Counted from the stretch's first letter, positions 21,481 through 33,666 are shown. The stretch: 64,000 nt of DNA from Atherix ibis (GCA_958298945.1 OY282609.1:58128220-58192219); one strand, 5' to 3'. Notes: generated by a model from the sequence alone, not told the origin. Numbers and translations are program-made.

Positions 21481-22929
21481 TGCTATTTTTAAATCAAATA
21501 TATTTTAATCTAAATAAAAAACATTTATTTATTAGAATATAAATGATAATCGTTGGGGTAATGCTATTTGCTAATGTTAAACTGACATGAGTTATATTTG
21601 TAAAAATATATTAAATCAATAGAATCGGTAGAGATGTGTACTCTTTTACTACCACCTCCCATCCCTCTCAACATTTCCGTTATATTTTTGAGGAATTTTT
21701 TAACAAGCCAATTGCAAAAAAGACACCCTCACTTAATGTCTGAGTGAATTTTTTTTGCCAAAATATATTTTTTCCTTTTAAATAAAATTTTTTTTTTAAA
21801 GTAAAAATTTCCCAATAAGAGTGAATAATGAGATTCTTACTGATTTATTTGAATTGATTCTTACTTTTTTGGCCTTTGGAATTGTTCAAAATATTAACAC
21901 CTTAACACACCTAAACACGTTTGTAAAAACGACTTAACAAATTTTTCTTTTTCCAAATATTTTCAATATTATAAAATAAAGTTTTATTTATTCAAAAAAT
22001 CAAGAGAGGAAAAAAATAATGCAGAGATAAAAACAAGTGCATACTTTTATCCAATTATTCGAAATTCGATGAAATTTACTTTCTCCCACAATAATCGGGC
22101 CAGTGTCATTGACGCTAAGCAATATTCAATCGAAATCGAAAAATAAAATCACAAACAAAATAAAATAATCAGAAAAAAGCTTAACATATGACCTAATCGA
22201 TTATAGTCAATTTTTTCAAAAGCTTTTTTTCTAACAACAAAAAATAAGAAAAATATTTTTTTTCTTTCAATTTTGTCACTTTGAAAATTTTAATAAATCA
22301 ATACCATTCCAGTTAAAGTCAGTCTCTGTTTTTCGTTTCAATTTCAACCAAAAGAAGCAATGAAAAGAAGACGAAAAAACCCCAAGAAGGCAATGTATGT
22401 GTATGCATTCGTATTTAATTAAGTTTCCATTTACATATAATGGAAATGTTGTATGGAAATTTTTTGATTGTAAATAAAATCAATTTCATGGAACGGAAAT
22501 GAATTTCGACAGTCGCAGAAGTTCAAGTTAACTGACATTCATGAAAATCTTTAAAAAAATTTGTGCAAAAAGAGAGGAACTGAAAAAGTGCTCAATCTTC
22601 TTTTACTTAAGACTTCTGTGACTGATTTAATATAAAATTAATCCATGTTCAATTTACCTACCAATTTACCGATGCTTAAATAGTAATTAAACGAATCAGT
22701 GAATATTGCATAGTATTTTCTTTGTATTAAATATAAAAATGTTTAGCTTCCCTAAAAATTTATTAATTAACTAAACTAAAAAATGCTACCTAATCACGTA
22801 AATATTATTATACAGTAGTTAAACCTATATTCAATTAACTAAAACTGTTTCAAATCAAATTTAAATAAATATTCTTTTAAAAACTAATTTTTTCGAAATT
22901 ATTTGAATCGTTTTTGTTTTAATCACATT
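21481..22929. other. AT-rich sequence, nothing seen
   Basis: About 1.4 kb without a supported gene; possibly intronic to the minus-strand exon candidates at 22944-24049. Confidence 0.35.
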
Positions 22930-22943
22930 TTTTTAAAACTTAC

Positions 22944-23065
22944 CGTATATTTCTGGTAGATGTTTTTATAGTCTCAAATTTTTCTCGAGGCAATCGAATA
23001 TGATCCAAATAGATCGAAGCTGCCCGAAACCGATTGATAGTTTTTTGTTTACGTAAAAAACAAAT
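22944..23065 (-). CDS. candidate internal exon (A), unknown protein
   Basis: On the minus strand TTTTCAG precedes and GTAAGT follows a 122-base segment with a single open frame. It starts ICFLRKQKTINRFR, continues YLDHIRLPREKFE and ends phase 2. Codon content is unlike the AT-rich flanks (several CGA, CGG, GCA and CTC codons). The phase matches exon B upstream at 23993-24049, so both could be read as one frame. Two decayed copies at about 23715 and 24612 show what it looks like once broken (an early TGA). I do not recognise the protein. Further exons were not found. Confidence 0.45.
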
Positions 23066-23251
23066 CTGAAAAGAAAATTAAAAAAAAAAAACATTTTTAA
23101 AAATTTTTGTATTATTTGAAAAAAAATATTTTCAAAAATCTTATGTAAAAAAATGGAACAAATCTCTTAAAAATCAAGACCAGATAATTTTTTTTTGAGT
23201 ATATTAGAAAAATAATATTTCGTTTTTAAAGAAAATTGTCTTCTATTGAGA

Positions 23252-23470
23252 GTGCAAATGGAAAACCGCAGTTTTCCCATAGATGGCACCAGCTGTAAAT
23301 GATGAGCCAAAATATCGGATCAGAAATGTCAAATCGTAAGCTTAGGCATCTGTCAAGAACTACTCATTAGTTTATTTGTGACTTCTTATCGGCGTTATAT
23401 ATTTTGTTTATGCGTGAAAATGGCGAAAGTTCATCGGTTTTCTGAAGCCGAACATTTACTAATATTAGAA
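23252..23470 (+). mobile_element. mariner family-M 5' end fragment, copy 1
   Basis: It begins with a terminal-repeat-like AATGGAAAACCGC and continues through ATCGGATCAGAAATGTCAAA to an ATGGCGAAAGTTCATC start region, as in the fuller copy at 10796-11865. It is truncated soon after the start codon. Confidence 0.65.
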
Positions 23471-23992
23471 AGAAAATACCCGAAAATCTAATGAAAAAGT
23501 AATAAGCAAATGATTTCGAAAAAAGCACTAAAATAAGTCAAGGAATTAGTTCGAAAAATTTCTGGGTTATACCGAAAGCTGCCGAAAGTTTGTGTTGAGC
23601 ATTATTATTTGGACAAAATTATTTTTTCGCTATTATTACTTGGAAATACTTTCTGATAATGTCAAATGTTACTTAAGAAATAACACAAATTAAAAATACC
23701 AAAATTTTTTTAAAACTTACCGCATATTTCTGGAAGATGGTTTTATAGTCTCAGATTCTTCTCGAGGCAATCCAATATTACCCAAAGATTTTTTTTGTTT
23801 GCGTAAAAATCAAATCTAAAAAGAAAATAAAGAAAAAACATTTTTAAAATTTTTTGTATTGTTTGAAAAAAATATTTCGAAAAAATCTTATGTAAAAAAA
23901 TTGAGGAAAATCTTACATAAAAAAAAATTATAAAAGGTTTAAAAATTATTAATGAAAAAAATCAAGACCAGATAATATTTTTTGAGACTTAC

Positions 23993-24049
23993 TTTTATAT
24001 TGAGAATTCGAGCAGTTTTTATTTCTGAAAAAGCCGGTTGGGCCATTTT
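23993..24049 (-). CDS. candidate short first coding exon (B)
   Basis: On the minus strand TTTTTACAG precedes and GTAAGT follows a 57-base segment, AAA then MAQPAFSEIKTARILNIK. The ATG has a purine-rich context (GAAAATGG) and could be the start codon. It ends in phase 0, which fits exon A at 22944-23065 with no frame change. Product unknown. Confidence 0.4.
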
Positions 24050-24240
24050 CTGTAAAAAATTGAGATCATTTTTTTTTTATAAAGAAAATTTTCGCAATTT
24101 TTATTGTGATTTTTTTTAAAACATATTTTAAGAGTCATAGTAATAAAAAATCGATTTTCTATTAAAAATATCATATAATAATTCGTTTTTAAAAGAAAAA
24201 ATGGATTGACTTATTTTTATGAAAATGTTGTCTTATATTT

Positions 24241-24440
24241 GGAGTGCAAATGGAAAACCGCCATTTTCCAATAGATGGCGCCAGCCGTAAATGATGAGCT
24301 AAAATATCGGATTAGAAATGTCAAATCGTAAGCTTAGGCATCTGTCAAGAACTCCTCATTATTTTATTTGTAACTTTTTATCGGTGTTATATATATTTTT
24401 TTACGTATAAAAATGTCGAAAGTTCATTTAAAAGTATTAC
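24241..24440 (+). mobile_element. mariner family-M 5' end fragment, copy 2
   Basis: Same layout as the fragment at 23252, with AATGGAAAACCGCCATTTTC and a start region ATGTCGAAAGTTCAT at about 24412. Confidence 0.65.
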
Positions 24441-24892
24441 CGCACACTTTCAACGAGTTAGTTCGAAAAATTTCTGGGTTATACCGAAAGCTCCTGAAAG
24501 TTCGTGTTGACCATTATTATTTGAAAAAAAAAACAAAATTTCGGTATAATTACTTGCAAATATTTTCCGAAAATGTTAAAAGTTTTCTAAGAAATAAAAC
24601 AAATTTAAAAAAAAATTACCGCACATTACTGGAAGATGGTTTTATAGTCTCAGATTAACATGTCCGAAACCGATTGATAGTTTTTTGTTTGCGTAAAAAT
24701 CAAATCTAAAAAGGAAATAGAAAAAAAATATTTTTAAAAATTTTTGTATCTGTTTTTATTGTCAAAAATAAACAATTTTTTTTAAAAACCAATTTTAACA
24801 GTGGTAGTAATAAAAAATCGATTTTCTATTAGAAAAATAATATTTCGTTTTTAAAAGAAAAAATTGGTTGACTTATTTTATTGGAAATGTTG

Positions 24893-25105
24893 CCTTGTAT
24901 TTAAAAAACTGCCTTATTCCAATAGATGGCGCCAGCAGAAAATGCACGGCTAAAATATCGGATCAGAAATGCCAAATTGTAAGCTTAGGCATCTGTCAAC
25001 AATTCCTAATAATTTTATTTGTGATATTTTATCGACGTTATATATTTTTGTTTGTACGGAAAAATATCGAAAGTTCATCTTTTTCTTAAAGCCTAACATT
25101 TACTA
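24893..25105 (+). mobile_element. mariner family-M 5' end fragment, copy 3
   Basis: This is the most diverged of the three. It keeps AATAGATGGCGCCAGC, ATCGGATCAGAAATGCCAAA and a start region ending CGAAAGTTCATC. Confidence 0.6.
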
Positions 25106-26640
25106 ACATTTTAAAAATCGTCTTTTCTTATTTTCATAACGTTGCTGAAACCTTTATTTTTTTTTAAATTTAAAATTTTTAGATCATTTTGTACAAAATT
25201 TACTGTTACAAAAAATAAAATTAAAATTTATGGTCGTTTTTTCATAAAATTAAATTTAAATTTTCTTGCAAAAAAAAACCTCAAATTGTTTACTATAAAA
25301 AAAAGGATTCTTTTTTCAAAATTTTATATTTCAACCAGAAAATCTTTATTTTTAGATTCTTTTTGCATAAAATATATTTTGACGGAATATTTTCTTCCTG
25401 AAAGTTTAAATATAATTGAAAATATCAATAAAAAAATTTTTACTCAAAGTTCCTTCGAGATTACATTGAAAATCCTTTTGACCTTTGCAAATTTAAATAC
25501 ATACTAGAAAATTTACCTAGAAATCCTCTATAAAATTTAATATTTCCCTATTCTTAGAGCAGTTTTTTTTCAAAATTCGAATTTACTTCGGGAAAAATCC
25601 TAATTTTTAGGATATTTACTTATATAGAAGAATCCTTGAAGCAAAATTTATAATTTGCTTGAAAAACTATAATCTTTTTAGCAAAAGTTAAAAATGAAAA
25701 ATGTTAAAATTTTTGGAACAATTTTTCTTTATTTTGATAAGTTTTCTTTAACAAATTATTTTATTTAAAATTTGATCAAAAATTCATAATTCAATTTTTA
25801 CGTAGGGACAAAAATTTCGGCAGAAAAACATTTCAAAATTTTTATAAAAAGATTAATTTACTTAAACTATAAGATTCAGTTTGAGTATCAATTTTCACTT
25901 AACTCTAAAATATAAGATTTATAAAAATTTTAAAACAAAGTTTAATAAAATAATAACCTAATTTTTTGAGTGCGGTTTCTTTTCTGAATTTTCACTTTTT
26001 TTGGTATATTTCTTAAATAAACTTAAAGAAAAATCACCAAGACTAAAGATATAATAATTTTAAAAAGATCAACTTTTTTAATTTCATAAAAACCAAAAAC
26101 TTTTTTAATAATTAAATAAAACTTAATTTTCAGATGTTTTTTTCTTTTTAAAATTAACCACCTAAAAATGAGGCTTTCTATTTTGTATAAAAAAAAATAC
26201 TTAATTTTAATATGATGGAATTTTTTCCAAGAATTTAATTTTTATTTAAATTTTATTGGCTATAAAAGAAGTTATTTATTAGCAAAAGTTTACTATAAGA
26301 GAAAAAAACCCGAAATTTAACATAAAAACTGCATGTCATTAAAAATATTTCGAAGACTGTTACAGAATGAATACGTCACGTTCGTCAGCAATTGTGCCAA
26401 TCCACACACTAAGAAATGCAAACCATTCAACTCGTATGTGCGTCTAAACACATTAAGTTTTTTTTTATATGATTTCGTATTTTTTCCCTCAAAAGTTTAC
26501 CTTTTATCTTTGGTACGCTTTGTCACATAAAAACACCATTCAATAAGAGGGAAAGTGGCTTCGAAGAGTTTTTTCAAGGCATCTAAATTATTAAAGTCTT
26601 TAGATTCAAAAGCATTTAAAAATGGAAATAATTTTTTTTT
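25106..26640. other. AT-rich sequence, nothing seen
   Basis: A 121-codon frame at 25142-25507 is almost entirely Phe, Lys, Ile, Leu and Asn, as expected by chance at this composition. No gene supported. Confidence 0.45.
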
Positions 26641-27318
26641 CCGAAGTACAAACATACTTTAGTAGCCGGGAGGGGGGAGGGGGGGGGGGTTTCGGAGATG
26701 TTGTGTGAATGTCAATTGCCGTTGATGGCATCTTTTTATCTACAGCATTCATGCGGCTTGAAAGTGAATATACTGAACGGAGGGATTGGGGGGAGAGTTA
26801 TATGAAGTTACTATTATTTGTATTGAGATTTCGCAAGGGGGCTATTTCTGGGAGAAGCGATCAAACAATGATTCGACTTATAGGTAAGGTGCCCCACTGT
26901 AGCTCTCTGAGTAGGAGTGCCTTTTTTCAAGGTGAAGAGTGCCTTTGGCTGAAACGGGGTGGCTGTGGTTAGTACCCACATCATGAGCACAATCGTAGGG
27001 GTTGTAGGGGACACACAATTTATCTAGGGTGGTATCACTGCCGATGATAGAAGAGGCTTAGGAACAAGAGGTGGCGAATTGAAAGCAAGGTGATGAGCGG
27101 TCAATGTAAATCTACAGGTTGACTGCCATTTAATTTAACATCGAAAATTTTGTGGGATACTCAATACTTTTGGGCAAGGCTGGCATTCTTGAAGATCCTG
27201 TTCTTATCATCATAGGTGAGATTCAAGTAATTACGACCACAACAAAACAAGAAACATTAAAACGAAAAAATTTTCGTCGCAGACAGCATCATTTTTAAGT
27301 CCGCGAAATCTTCAGTTG

Positions 27319-27344
27319 ATTGTGTGTGTGTGTGTTTGTGTGTA
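27319..27344. repeat. (TG)n microsatellite
   Basis: About twelve TG units with one T interruption. Confidence 0.8.
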
Positions 27345-27748
27345 CGTTTGGATGGATTATCGGTATTTCATATTGTGACATCATAAAAATTGTGGCAAAT
27401 GACTACAAATTGACAAAAATTTAAAAAAAACCCCCTACCCGATAAACACAAACAATGGAAAATATTTCAAGGAAAACTTGAAAGAAAATTCATTGAGAAA
27501 AAAATTAAAAATTACAAAAAAAATTATGAAAGATTACAAAAATCACTTATTAATCGCATTAAATTTTCTATAAAAATCATCATAAAAAATTCAAAACCAA
27601 AAAAAAACATGATTTAATCGAGATTAACTAAGAAGAGACGATGCGAATCATGAATAAAAAACGATTTATCCCGAGTTCGACAGAGGAAAAAAATATACAC
27701 TCTATAGTAAAGGAGGGAGAGAGACTAAGCGGTGAAGTTTCTAATCGG

Positions 27749-27785
27749 TCGAGAGAGACTCGAGACTCGAGACTCGACTCTCGAT
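27749..27785. repeat. GAGACTC short tandem and palindromic repeat
   Basis: GAGACTC recurs three times (GAGACTCGAGACTCGAGACTC), with CTCGAG palindromes within. Confidence 0.7.
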
Positions 27786-28301
27786 TACCAGCACTATTGT
27801 TCGGTGATTCCCCTTATTGCAGACGATAGTGCTCGTGGTGTAATTTTTTGCCCATTTTATGTTTTTAAATCGCTTTCCTTGATGATTCTTTTAAAGCGAT
27901 TATTACTTATCATATTACATAACTACACATCATCGATTGGAGCTGATATTAAACCATATTTCCTCTCTTCTGCCTACTATCCCATCTATTCTTTTTTTTT
28001 TTCTTAAATGGATTTTCAACTTTCTTATATGAAATTGCATAACCGATTTTTTTAAGTTGTGATATGTTTCTTTTTATTTTGGTAGGGTCAGAGGGGGAGG
28101 GGGAGATGGGGTAGAATTTGGAGATGATAATATATGTACTATTACCTAATATTTATCATAATTGAAAAAAAAACAACTTTAAAACATTTTAGTGACAATA
28201 GAAAATAGTGTTGGCATGTGGATTTGTTGCGAGATGTATTATTACTTTTTATTAATCATTACAAAAAATTAAAACCTTTGATAGTGATGGAAAGGTAAAG
28301 A

Positions 28302-28324
28302 TAAATAATAATAATAATAATAAT
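28302..28324. repeat. (AAT)n microsatellite
   Basis: About seven AAT units. Confidence 0.8.
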
Positions 28325-28399
28325 ATACAAAATATAGAGAACAGGAACAGGCACATTATGTCAAACCACCTCAACCGATGAGGTCTTTTGTGGTAAGTA

Positions 28400-29683
28400 C
28401 CAGGTGTATAAGCTTAAATCCACTGTTTTTTAGTCAAAAAAACACATGTTTTTTTTTATAGAAAGCAAAAACAAATTTATTCAAAGTACTTGCCCTCTCT
28501 AGCTACATATTTTTTCCATCTCTCGGGTAATTTGTTGATACCACGGCAAAACAATTCCTTCTCTTTCGAGGCAAACTCCTCATCAAGCCATTTTCGGACG
28601 TCTTCGTAAGAATCGAAGTGCTGCTCAGCGAGCGCGTAGCCCATGGACGAAAACAGGTGGTAGTCGGAAGGGGCCAGGAATGGTGAATAAGCGGGGTGGG
28701 GTAGCACCTCCCAGTTGAGTGTTTCCACGTAGTTTCGGACCATTTTTGACGTGTGCGATGATGCGTTGTCGTGGAGGACAATAGCTTGTCATGTCTTTGT
28801 TGATAATCCGTCCTTTTTTCACGGAGAGCACGGTGCAATTTGATCAGTTTTTGGTGGTAGCGGTGGGCATTGACAGTTTCACCAGGTTTCAACATGTTAT
28901 AGTAGACGACACCCTACTGTTCCCACTAAACGCACAGCATCGTCTTCCGTCCGAAGCGATTTGGTCTTGGGGAAGATGTTGATGGTTGGCCGGGATCAAC
29001 CCCCGATTTCTTGCGTTTAGGATTCTCGAAATATATCCACTTTCCATCGCCTGTCACAATCCGATGCAGGAACCACTTTCTTTTTTGTCTGGCGAGCAAG
29101 ATTTCGCATGTGTTTTGGCGTCGCTCCATCTGTCTATCGTTCAATTCATGCAGCACCCATTTTACGATCTTTTCAATCTTCCCCATGGCACACAGACGCA
29201 TGGAAATAGCTGGTTGAGTAACACCCAATTGGTCCGCGAGCATTTTTTGCGATTGGGTATCGTCTTCGTCCAAAAGAGCCTGCAATTGATGGTCCTCAAC
29301 TTTCCTAAGCCGATTTTCACGCTTCTTGTCCCACAAGTCAAAATTGCCGTCTTTGAACCAACGAAACCAATCTCGGCACGTTGTTTCCGATAAAGCACAG
29401 ACACCATAGGCTTCCATAAGCATTCGATGCGATTCGGCATCCGATTTCTTCAAATTGAAGCAGAAAAGCAGAGCTTATCGCATATTCTCTTTTTCTGGCA
29501 CATACCTAGACCTGATTACCAAAGGAAAAATATATGTTGTTGTACAAAATTGCTGAAAATGTGCACTGATTAATGTTGACAGATGTCAAACTCATAAAAA
29601 AAAGTATGGCGTGCCCATGGTAGCTTAATACACTCACTCACGCCATCTATGACCAAACAACGGATTTAAGCTTATACACCTGG
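28400..29683 (-). mobile_element. mariner B3 (Mos1-like)
   Basis: The ends CCAGGTGTATAAGCTTAAAT and its inverted copy CCAGGTGTATAAGCTTAAAT are bordered by TA at 28398-28399 and 29684-29685. A related 3' fragment lies at 47434-47930. Confidence 0.92.
28477..29453 (-). pseudogene. Mos1-like transposase, broken
   Basis: Reading from 29453: KKSDAESHRMLMEAYG, EDHQLQALLDEDDTQSQK, then ERRQNTCEILLARQKRKWF, and the first catalytic block as VTGDGKWIYFEN. A stop follows MLCV (about 28926) and another precedes the MLKPGETVNA segment. Near 28785 a small deletion shifts the frame and destroys the second Asp block (expected HDNA..SHT). The next frame gives PAYSPFLAPSDYHLF with Phe for the usual Asp before LAPSD, and a normal end LPERWKKYVAREGKYFE. 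The N-terminus upstream of 29453 is also disturbed. It is closest in wording to Mos1 among the mariners here. Confidence 0.85.
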
Positions 29684-29739
29684 TAACCCTAACTCAACTA
29701 ATATGAAAATTGACGCTTTTAGCGAGACTCAACATTATA

Positions 29740-30200
29740 TTGCTGGGTAGCCAGGAAATTTTGTACAGATTATTGGAACCTAAAGGCAATAGCCTCGCAA
29801 TCGCAGAGTAGGTGGTCCGACATTTTATTCTCTTCAGAGCAAAAACGACACAGATTCAAAACCTTAGGTCTGGTTTAAAACTGAATAAACCAGACCTTAG
29901 GTGGTGAGTCTCAGCTCTGGCTTATTAAGTTTCAGAACCTCTACCGCCTTGTTTTTAGAAAAGACGATAAATTTTCTAGAGTGATTCATACATGGGCAGT
30001 GTAAGCTTCTAACATCGCGTTTTCAGGACTCTTTGGATTGCCACAAAAAGTTCTTGTTCAATCAATAGAGTGGTTGTTCCCCTGTTGGCAAGTTTTTCTG
30101 CTACTTCGTTACCCTCATGACCTGGCACCCACATCAAAGTTACAAAGTTGTGTCTAGCCAGCTGATTGGCTATCTGATATAATGTAGATGTTTACGTTAC
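29740..30200 (-). pseudogene. non-LTR retrotransposon RNase H/C-terminal remnant
   Basis: On the minus strand a frame reads LTLMWVPGHEGNEVAEKLANRG (about 30145-30080), the characteristic C-terminal RNase H block with its catalytic Asp position replaced. Further on CRFCSEENKMSDHLLCDCEA (about 29835-29775) is the Cys/His C-terminal motif of non-LTR polyproteins of R1/LOA/I type. The stretch between has stops. It is a decayed 3' part only. Confidence 0.65.
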
Positions 30201-30443
30201 GTAGATACCTTCTGAGAACAAATTTTGATGTTTAGCAAGTAGAATTTTTGGGAAAGAACTTGTCCTTTTGTAAATCAACCAAAAGTCCTAAATAGACGTA
30301 ACAACAGTTTATTTTGATTTAACAATGAGTAGGTTTTGAATTTTATCTTCTATCGATTAGATTTTCTTGTAACTGCTTTGGTATAAAGATTATTTAAGAA
30401 ATAAAATGTTTCGAGTTCAAAAAGTGTTCAAATTTTTAACCTA

Positions 30444-31200
30444 TTGGATTGTTCGGAAAGAAATTTTGTTTCATTATCCTGTTGGAATACTATACATTTC
30501 CTATTGACCAATTCTGGTTTGTTTTCTTTCAGTGAACCATTCAATTTGTCCAACTGATGACAGTACACTTCAGAATTGATCGTTGTGTTGCTCGGTAGAA
30601 GCTCAAAATAAATGATTCTATTGAAATCTTACCAAACAGATAGCATAACCTTTTTTTGATGAATATTGGTTTTCGAAGTTCTTTGTAGCGGTTCATTTTT
30701 TTTACTCTAGGATCTTTTGCACTTCTAGAGTAAGAAGACAACCCATTTTTCTTCCCCAGTAATGATACGCTTCAAAAGTGGATCATTTTCTTGGCGTTTG
30801 AGAAGCAAATCAGAAATATCAATGCGACGGCACAAATTTTTTCCGTAAGAAGATTAGGAGCCCATATGTCTAGCTTTGAGATTAAACCTAGCCGTTTCAA
30901 ATGATCATGAACGGTCGTATTCGATAAATTTAACCTTTCAGCGATCTAACGAGTTGTTATTCGCCGGTTTGCATCAATTAATGCCTTTATTGTGTCTTCA
31001 TCAGCTTCTACTGACCTTCCAGAACGTGGTGCATCTTCGAGATCAAAATTGCCGGATTGAAATTTTGCAAACCAGTTTTGGCACTGGCGCTCACTTAACA
31101 CATCTTCTCACATCGGATAATTGTTTTTCTTGCTTGAACAGCATTTTTATCCTTTCTATAGTAAAAAAGTAAAATATGCCGAAAATACTGTTTTTCACTT
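30444..31200 (-). pseudogene. decayed mellifera-like mariner
   Basis: The end TTGGATTGTTCGGAAAGAAA follows TA at 30442-30443 and resembles mellifera-type terminal repeats. The minus strand reads QCQNWFAKFQSGNFDLEDAPRSGR (31090-31020), then IKALIDANRRITT and ERLNLSNTTVHDHLKRLG, a typical helix-turn-helix region, and later PLLKRIITGEEKW-like debris near 30740-30790. Catalytic motifs are not all recoverable and there are several stops. The other end was not found. Confidence 0.7.
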
Positions 31201-32136
31201 TCCATATTTAAAAGGTTATCAACCAAAAACTACTGTGCAAAATCAATCGAATTTTTCACAAATAAGCCTTGCTATGTCAGCTTTCAAAATACACATAATT
31301 ATGCGGCTGAAATATGAAGTTGGTTATGATAAAATGCAATTAAGTACTCTGTTGAGAAAAAACTAAATTACTTTTCATTAAAAATAATTTAAAAATACCA
31401 AGAAACATTTAATTTTGTACCCAAATTTGCTGCTAAACTTTTTACAAAGGGCCCAATTATCGGGTGATTTTTTTGCTGTTTGGTTTTTATTTGTTTTTAT
31501 TTTTGATAAATCACACATAACACGTGCTATACCATATGTCAAACTCAAAAATGCTTAGTTAATATATAGAAATACTTATATTCGAATAATGCTTACAAAT
31601 TAATGAATTTTATTATCAAATGTGTTTATCGCACTTCGACCATTTTATTGTAATCATAGTCGACCTACTGAGCAAGCAATTCAAGCAAAGGGGATAAAAT
31701 TGTACAGCCATTTTATGCTATTTGACATCAAACCACCAACCACTATGCATACAGGGGGAAATATTTCTGTCAGCGTTTGCGAAGACCGCGATTTGTCCAT
31801 CTGTCGCCATTCACAGCAATTGGGATTGTGTTAATCCACTATGTGACGGATTTTCGCAAAGATCTTGGTCTGAAAGCATAAAAAATACAGCTTGTGCAAG
31901 AACTAAAGCCGTATGACCTGCCAAAGATTTGAATTTTCGGTGAGTGGGCCCTTAGAACAACTTGAGCAAAATTCGTTTTTTACCAAAAAAATTGCATTAA
32001 GCGACGTAGACCATTTTTGATTGAATGGATATGTGAATAAGCAAAATTGTCATATTTAGTCTGATGAACAACCACAGACAAAACAAGAACTGCCATTGCA
32101 CCCAGAAAAATGGTCCGGTGGAATCATCAGTCCGTA

Positions 32137-33340
32137 CGAGGGTCATTCAACAAGTACTTAGCCTACAAAAGAAAAACGAAAATTTTGGAAAGGTGGCAAT
32201 TTATTTTTCCATATAATCTCCTTCAAGCTCGATACACTTGGCCCAGCGATGCTCTAACTTTTTTAACCCGTCCAAAAAATACAGTTTGGAAACAAAAAGT
32301 AGTCACAGGGGGCCAAATCTGGAGAGTACGGTGGATGGGGCAGCAATTCGTAGCGAAATTCGACCAATTTGGCCATGGCGACGGCGGAGGTGTGAGCCGG
32401 CGCGTTGTCGTGGTGGAACAGCACTTTTTTCTTCGCAAAGCAGGGCCGCTTTTTCTTCAATTCGACGTAAAATCGGCCCAATAAGTCAGCATAGTAGCGC
32501 CCCGTGATTGTTTTACCCTTCTCGAGGTAATCGATGTGGATCACACCTTCTGAATCCCAGAAAACGGTGGCCATCACCTTTCCGGCCGATCGAACAGTCT
32601 TCGCCTTCTTCGGAGCACGTTCGCCGGGTGAAGTCCACTGTTTCGACTGTTCCTTGGTCTCTGGTGTGTACCAGTGAATCCATGTTTCGTCGATGGTCAC
32701 GAAACGACGCAAGAACTCCGCTGGATTGCGCTGAAACAGCGCCAAACACGTCGCCGATGTGGTCTCACGGTTGCGCTTGTTTTCCGGTGTGAGCAAACGC
32801 GGCACCCATTGCGCCGACAGCTTTCTCATGCCCAGTTCTTCGTGTAGAATATGATGCACCGTTCCTACTGCGATGCCCACAGTCTCAGCTATCTCGTGAA
32901 TCTTCAATCGACGGTCTGCTAACACGAGATCGTGAACTTTTTTAACGTTTTCCTCCGTAGCAGCCGTTTTCGGGGCACCTGGGCGTGGCTCATCAAAAAC
33001 CGACGTGCGGCCACGAACAAACTTGTTGAACCAATTCTTGACGGTCGCCATCGAAGGAGAAGAGTCACCATACACAGCATCCAAGCGATCTTTGATTTTG
33101 CTGCGTGTTTTCCCTTCCAAAAACAAGAATCTAATCACCGAACGATATTGTTCTTTTTCCATTTTTGTGCAACCGACCGACACGCTCGCTTTCAAAGGCT
33201 CTCAAAACAAAACTAATAAAGGGAATCGACTGAAACTTTGACAGTAGGCTACTAAAAGAATGCACTGCACGATGGTAAATTTCTTTTTTGATAGCAGTTC
33301 CATCGGGCGGTGAGGCTAAGTACTTGTTGAATTACCCTCG
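32137..33340 (-). mobile_element. mariner A3 (irritans-like)
   Basis: The left end CGAGGGTCATTCAACAAGTA and the right end in reverse CGAGGGTAATTCAACAAGTA are bordered by TA at 32135-32136 and 33341-33342. It is about 90 bp shorter than A1 because of an internal deletion. Confidence 0.92.
32263..33162 (-). pseudogene. mariner A3 transposase, C-terminal deletion
   Basis: Starting at MEKEQYRSV (33162), the frame matches A1 through VTIDETWIHWYTPE, HHDNAPAHTS and YSPDLAPCDYFLFPN. The sequence coding for the next 30 or so residues is deleted at about 32281, joining LFPN to a shifted tail. All three Asp remain but the C-terminal domain is lost, so activity is unlikely. Confidence 0.87.
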
Positions 33341-33666
33341 TATGTCCTTAAAGATGGCGCTGGCTGCAACACGTGAAACAATGAGCAAATTGAGAAATGA
33401 GTTCGGTGAGCAATTTATCTTACTTGGCCGCCTAGATCGTTGGATTTGACGCCTGCAGACTATTTTTTATGCGGCTACGTAAAATCAGTCGTCTATGCCG
33501 TTAAACTAGCATCACTTGCAATCTTCGAAGACAATATCACAAGTGTTATTAGAGAAATACCATTTGAGATGCTCAAAAAAAATAGTATAAAATTTTATAC
33601 ACTTTTGGAACTTTTCCGTGCTTTTTGGAAATTTTAAAAATCAAACACTTAAAAAATCACCCATTA

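Larger units (their letters stand above)
22930..25105. repeat. threefold tandem block (exon-like segment plus mariner 5' end)
   Basis: Units at about 22930-23700, 23705-24600 and 24605-25105 share, in the same order, an exon-like segment (22944, about 23718, about 24612), AT-rich filler, and a family-M mariner 5' end (23252, 24241, 24893). Units 1 and 2 also share a segment containing TTAGTTCGAAAAATTTCTGG (about 23550 and 24463). The units have diverged, so the duplication is not recent. Only unit 1 keeps an open exon copy; only unit 2 holds the short exon at 23993-24049. Confidence 0.75.
26641..28399. other. mixed-composition region with simple repeats
   Basis: 26660-27260 is clearly less AT-rich than its surroundings and may hold exons or regulatory sequence, but no protein feature is recognisable on either strand. 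It includes a G-rich run at 26665-26692. Simple repeats are listed separately. Confidence 0.3.
31460..33664 (+). mobile_element. DD41D-type element interrupted by mariner A3
   Basis: The left end TCGGGTGATTTTTTTGC and the right end (reverse ATGGGTGATTTTTTAAG) are flanked by TA at 31458-31459 and 33665-33666. The interior encodes a decayed transposase: KAYKIQLVQELKPYDLPK-like text near 31875-31925 (with one stop), HF-stop-LNGYVNKQNCHI near 32010-32060, LHPEK at about 32098, and after the mariner YLTWPPRSLDLTPADYFL near 33418-33465, which holds the third catalytic Asp. Part of the second Asp block is missing. Mariner A3 sits at TA 32135-32136. Confidence 0.72.

Noticed and set aside
22930..25105. 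CRISPR-like array
   Set aside because: Three long diverged units of 500-900 bp with coding and transposon content, not short identical repeats with unique spacers.
25142..25507. 121-codon open frame
   Set aside because: Composed almost only of Phe, Lys, Ile, Leu and Asn; expected by chance at this base composition.
26709..26972. 87-codon frame in a GC-richer stretch
   Set aside because: No domain, no splice context, and a competing open frame on the other strand.
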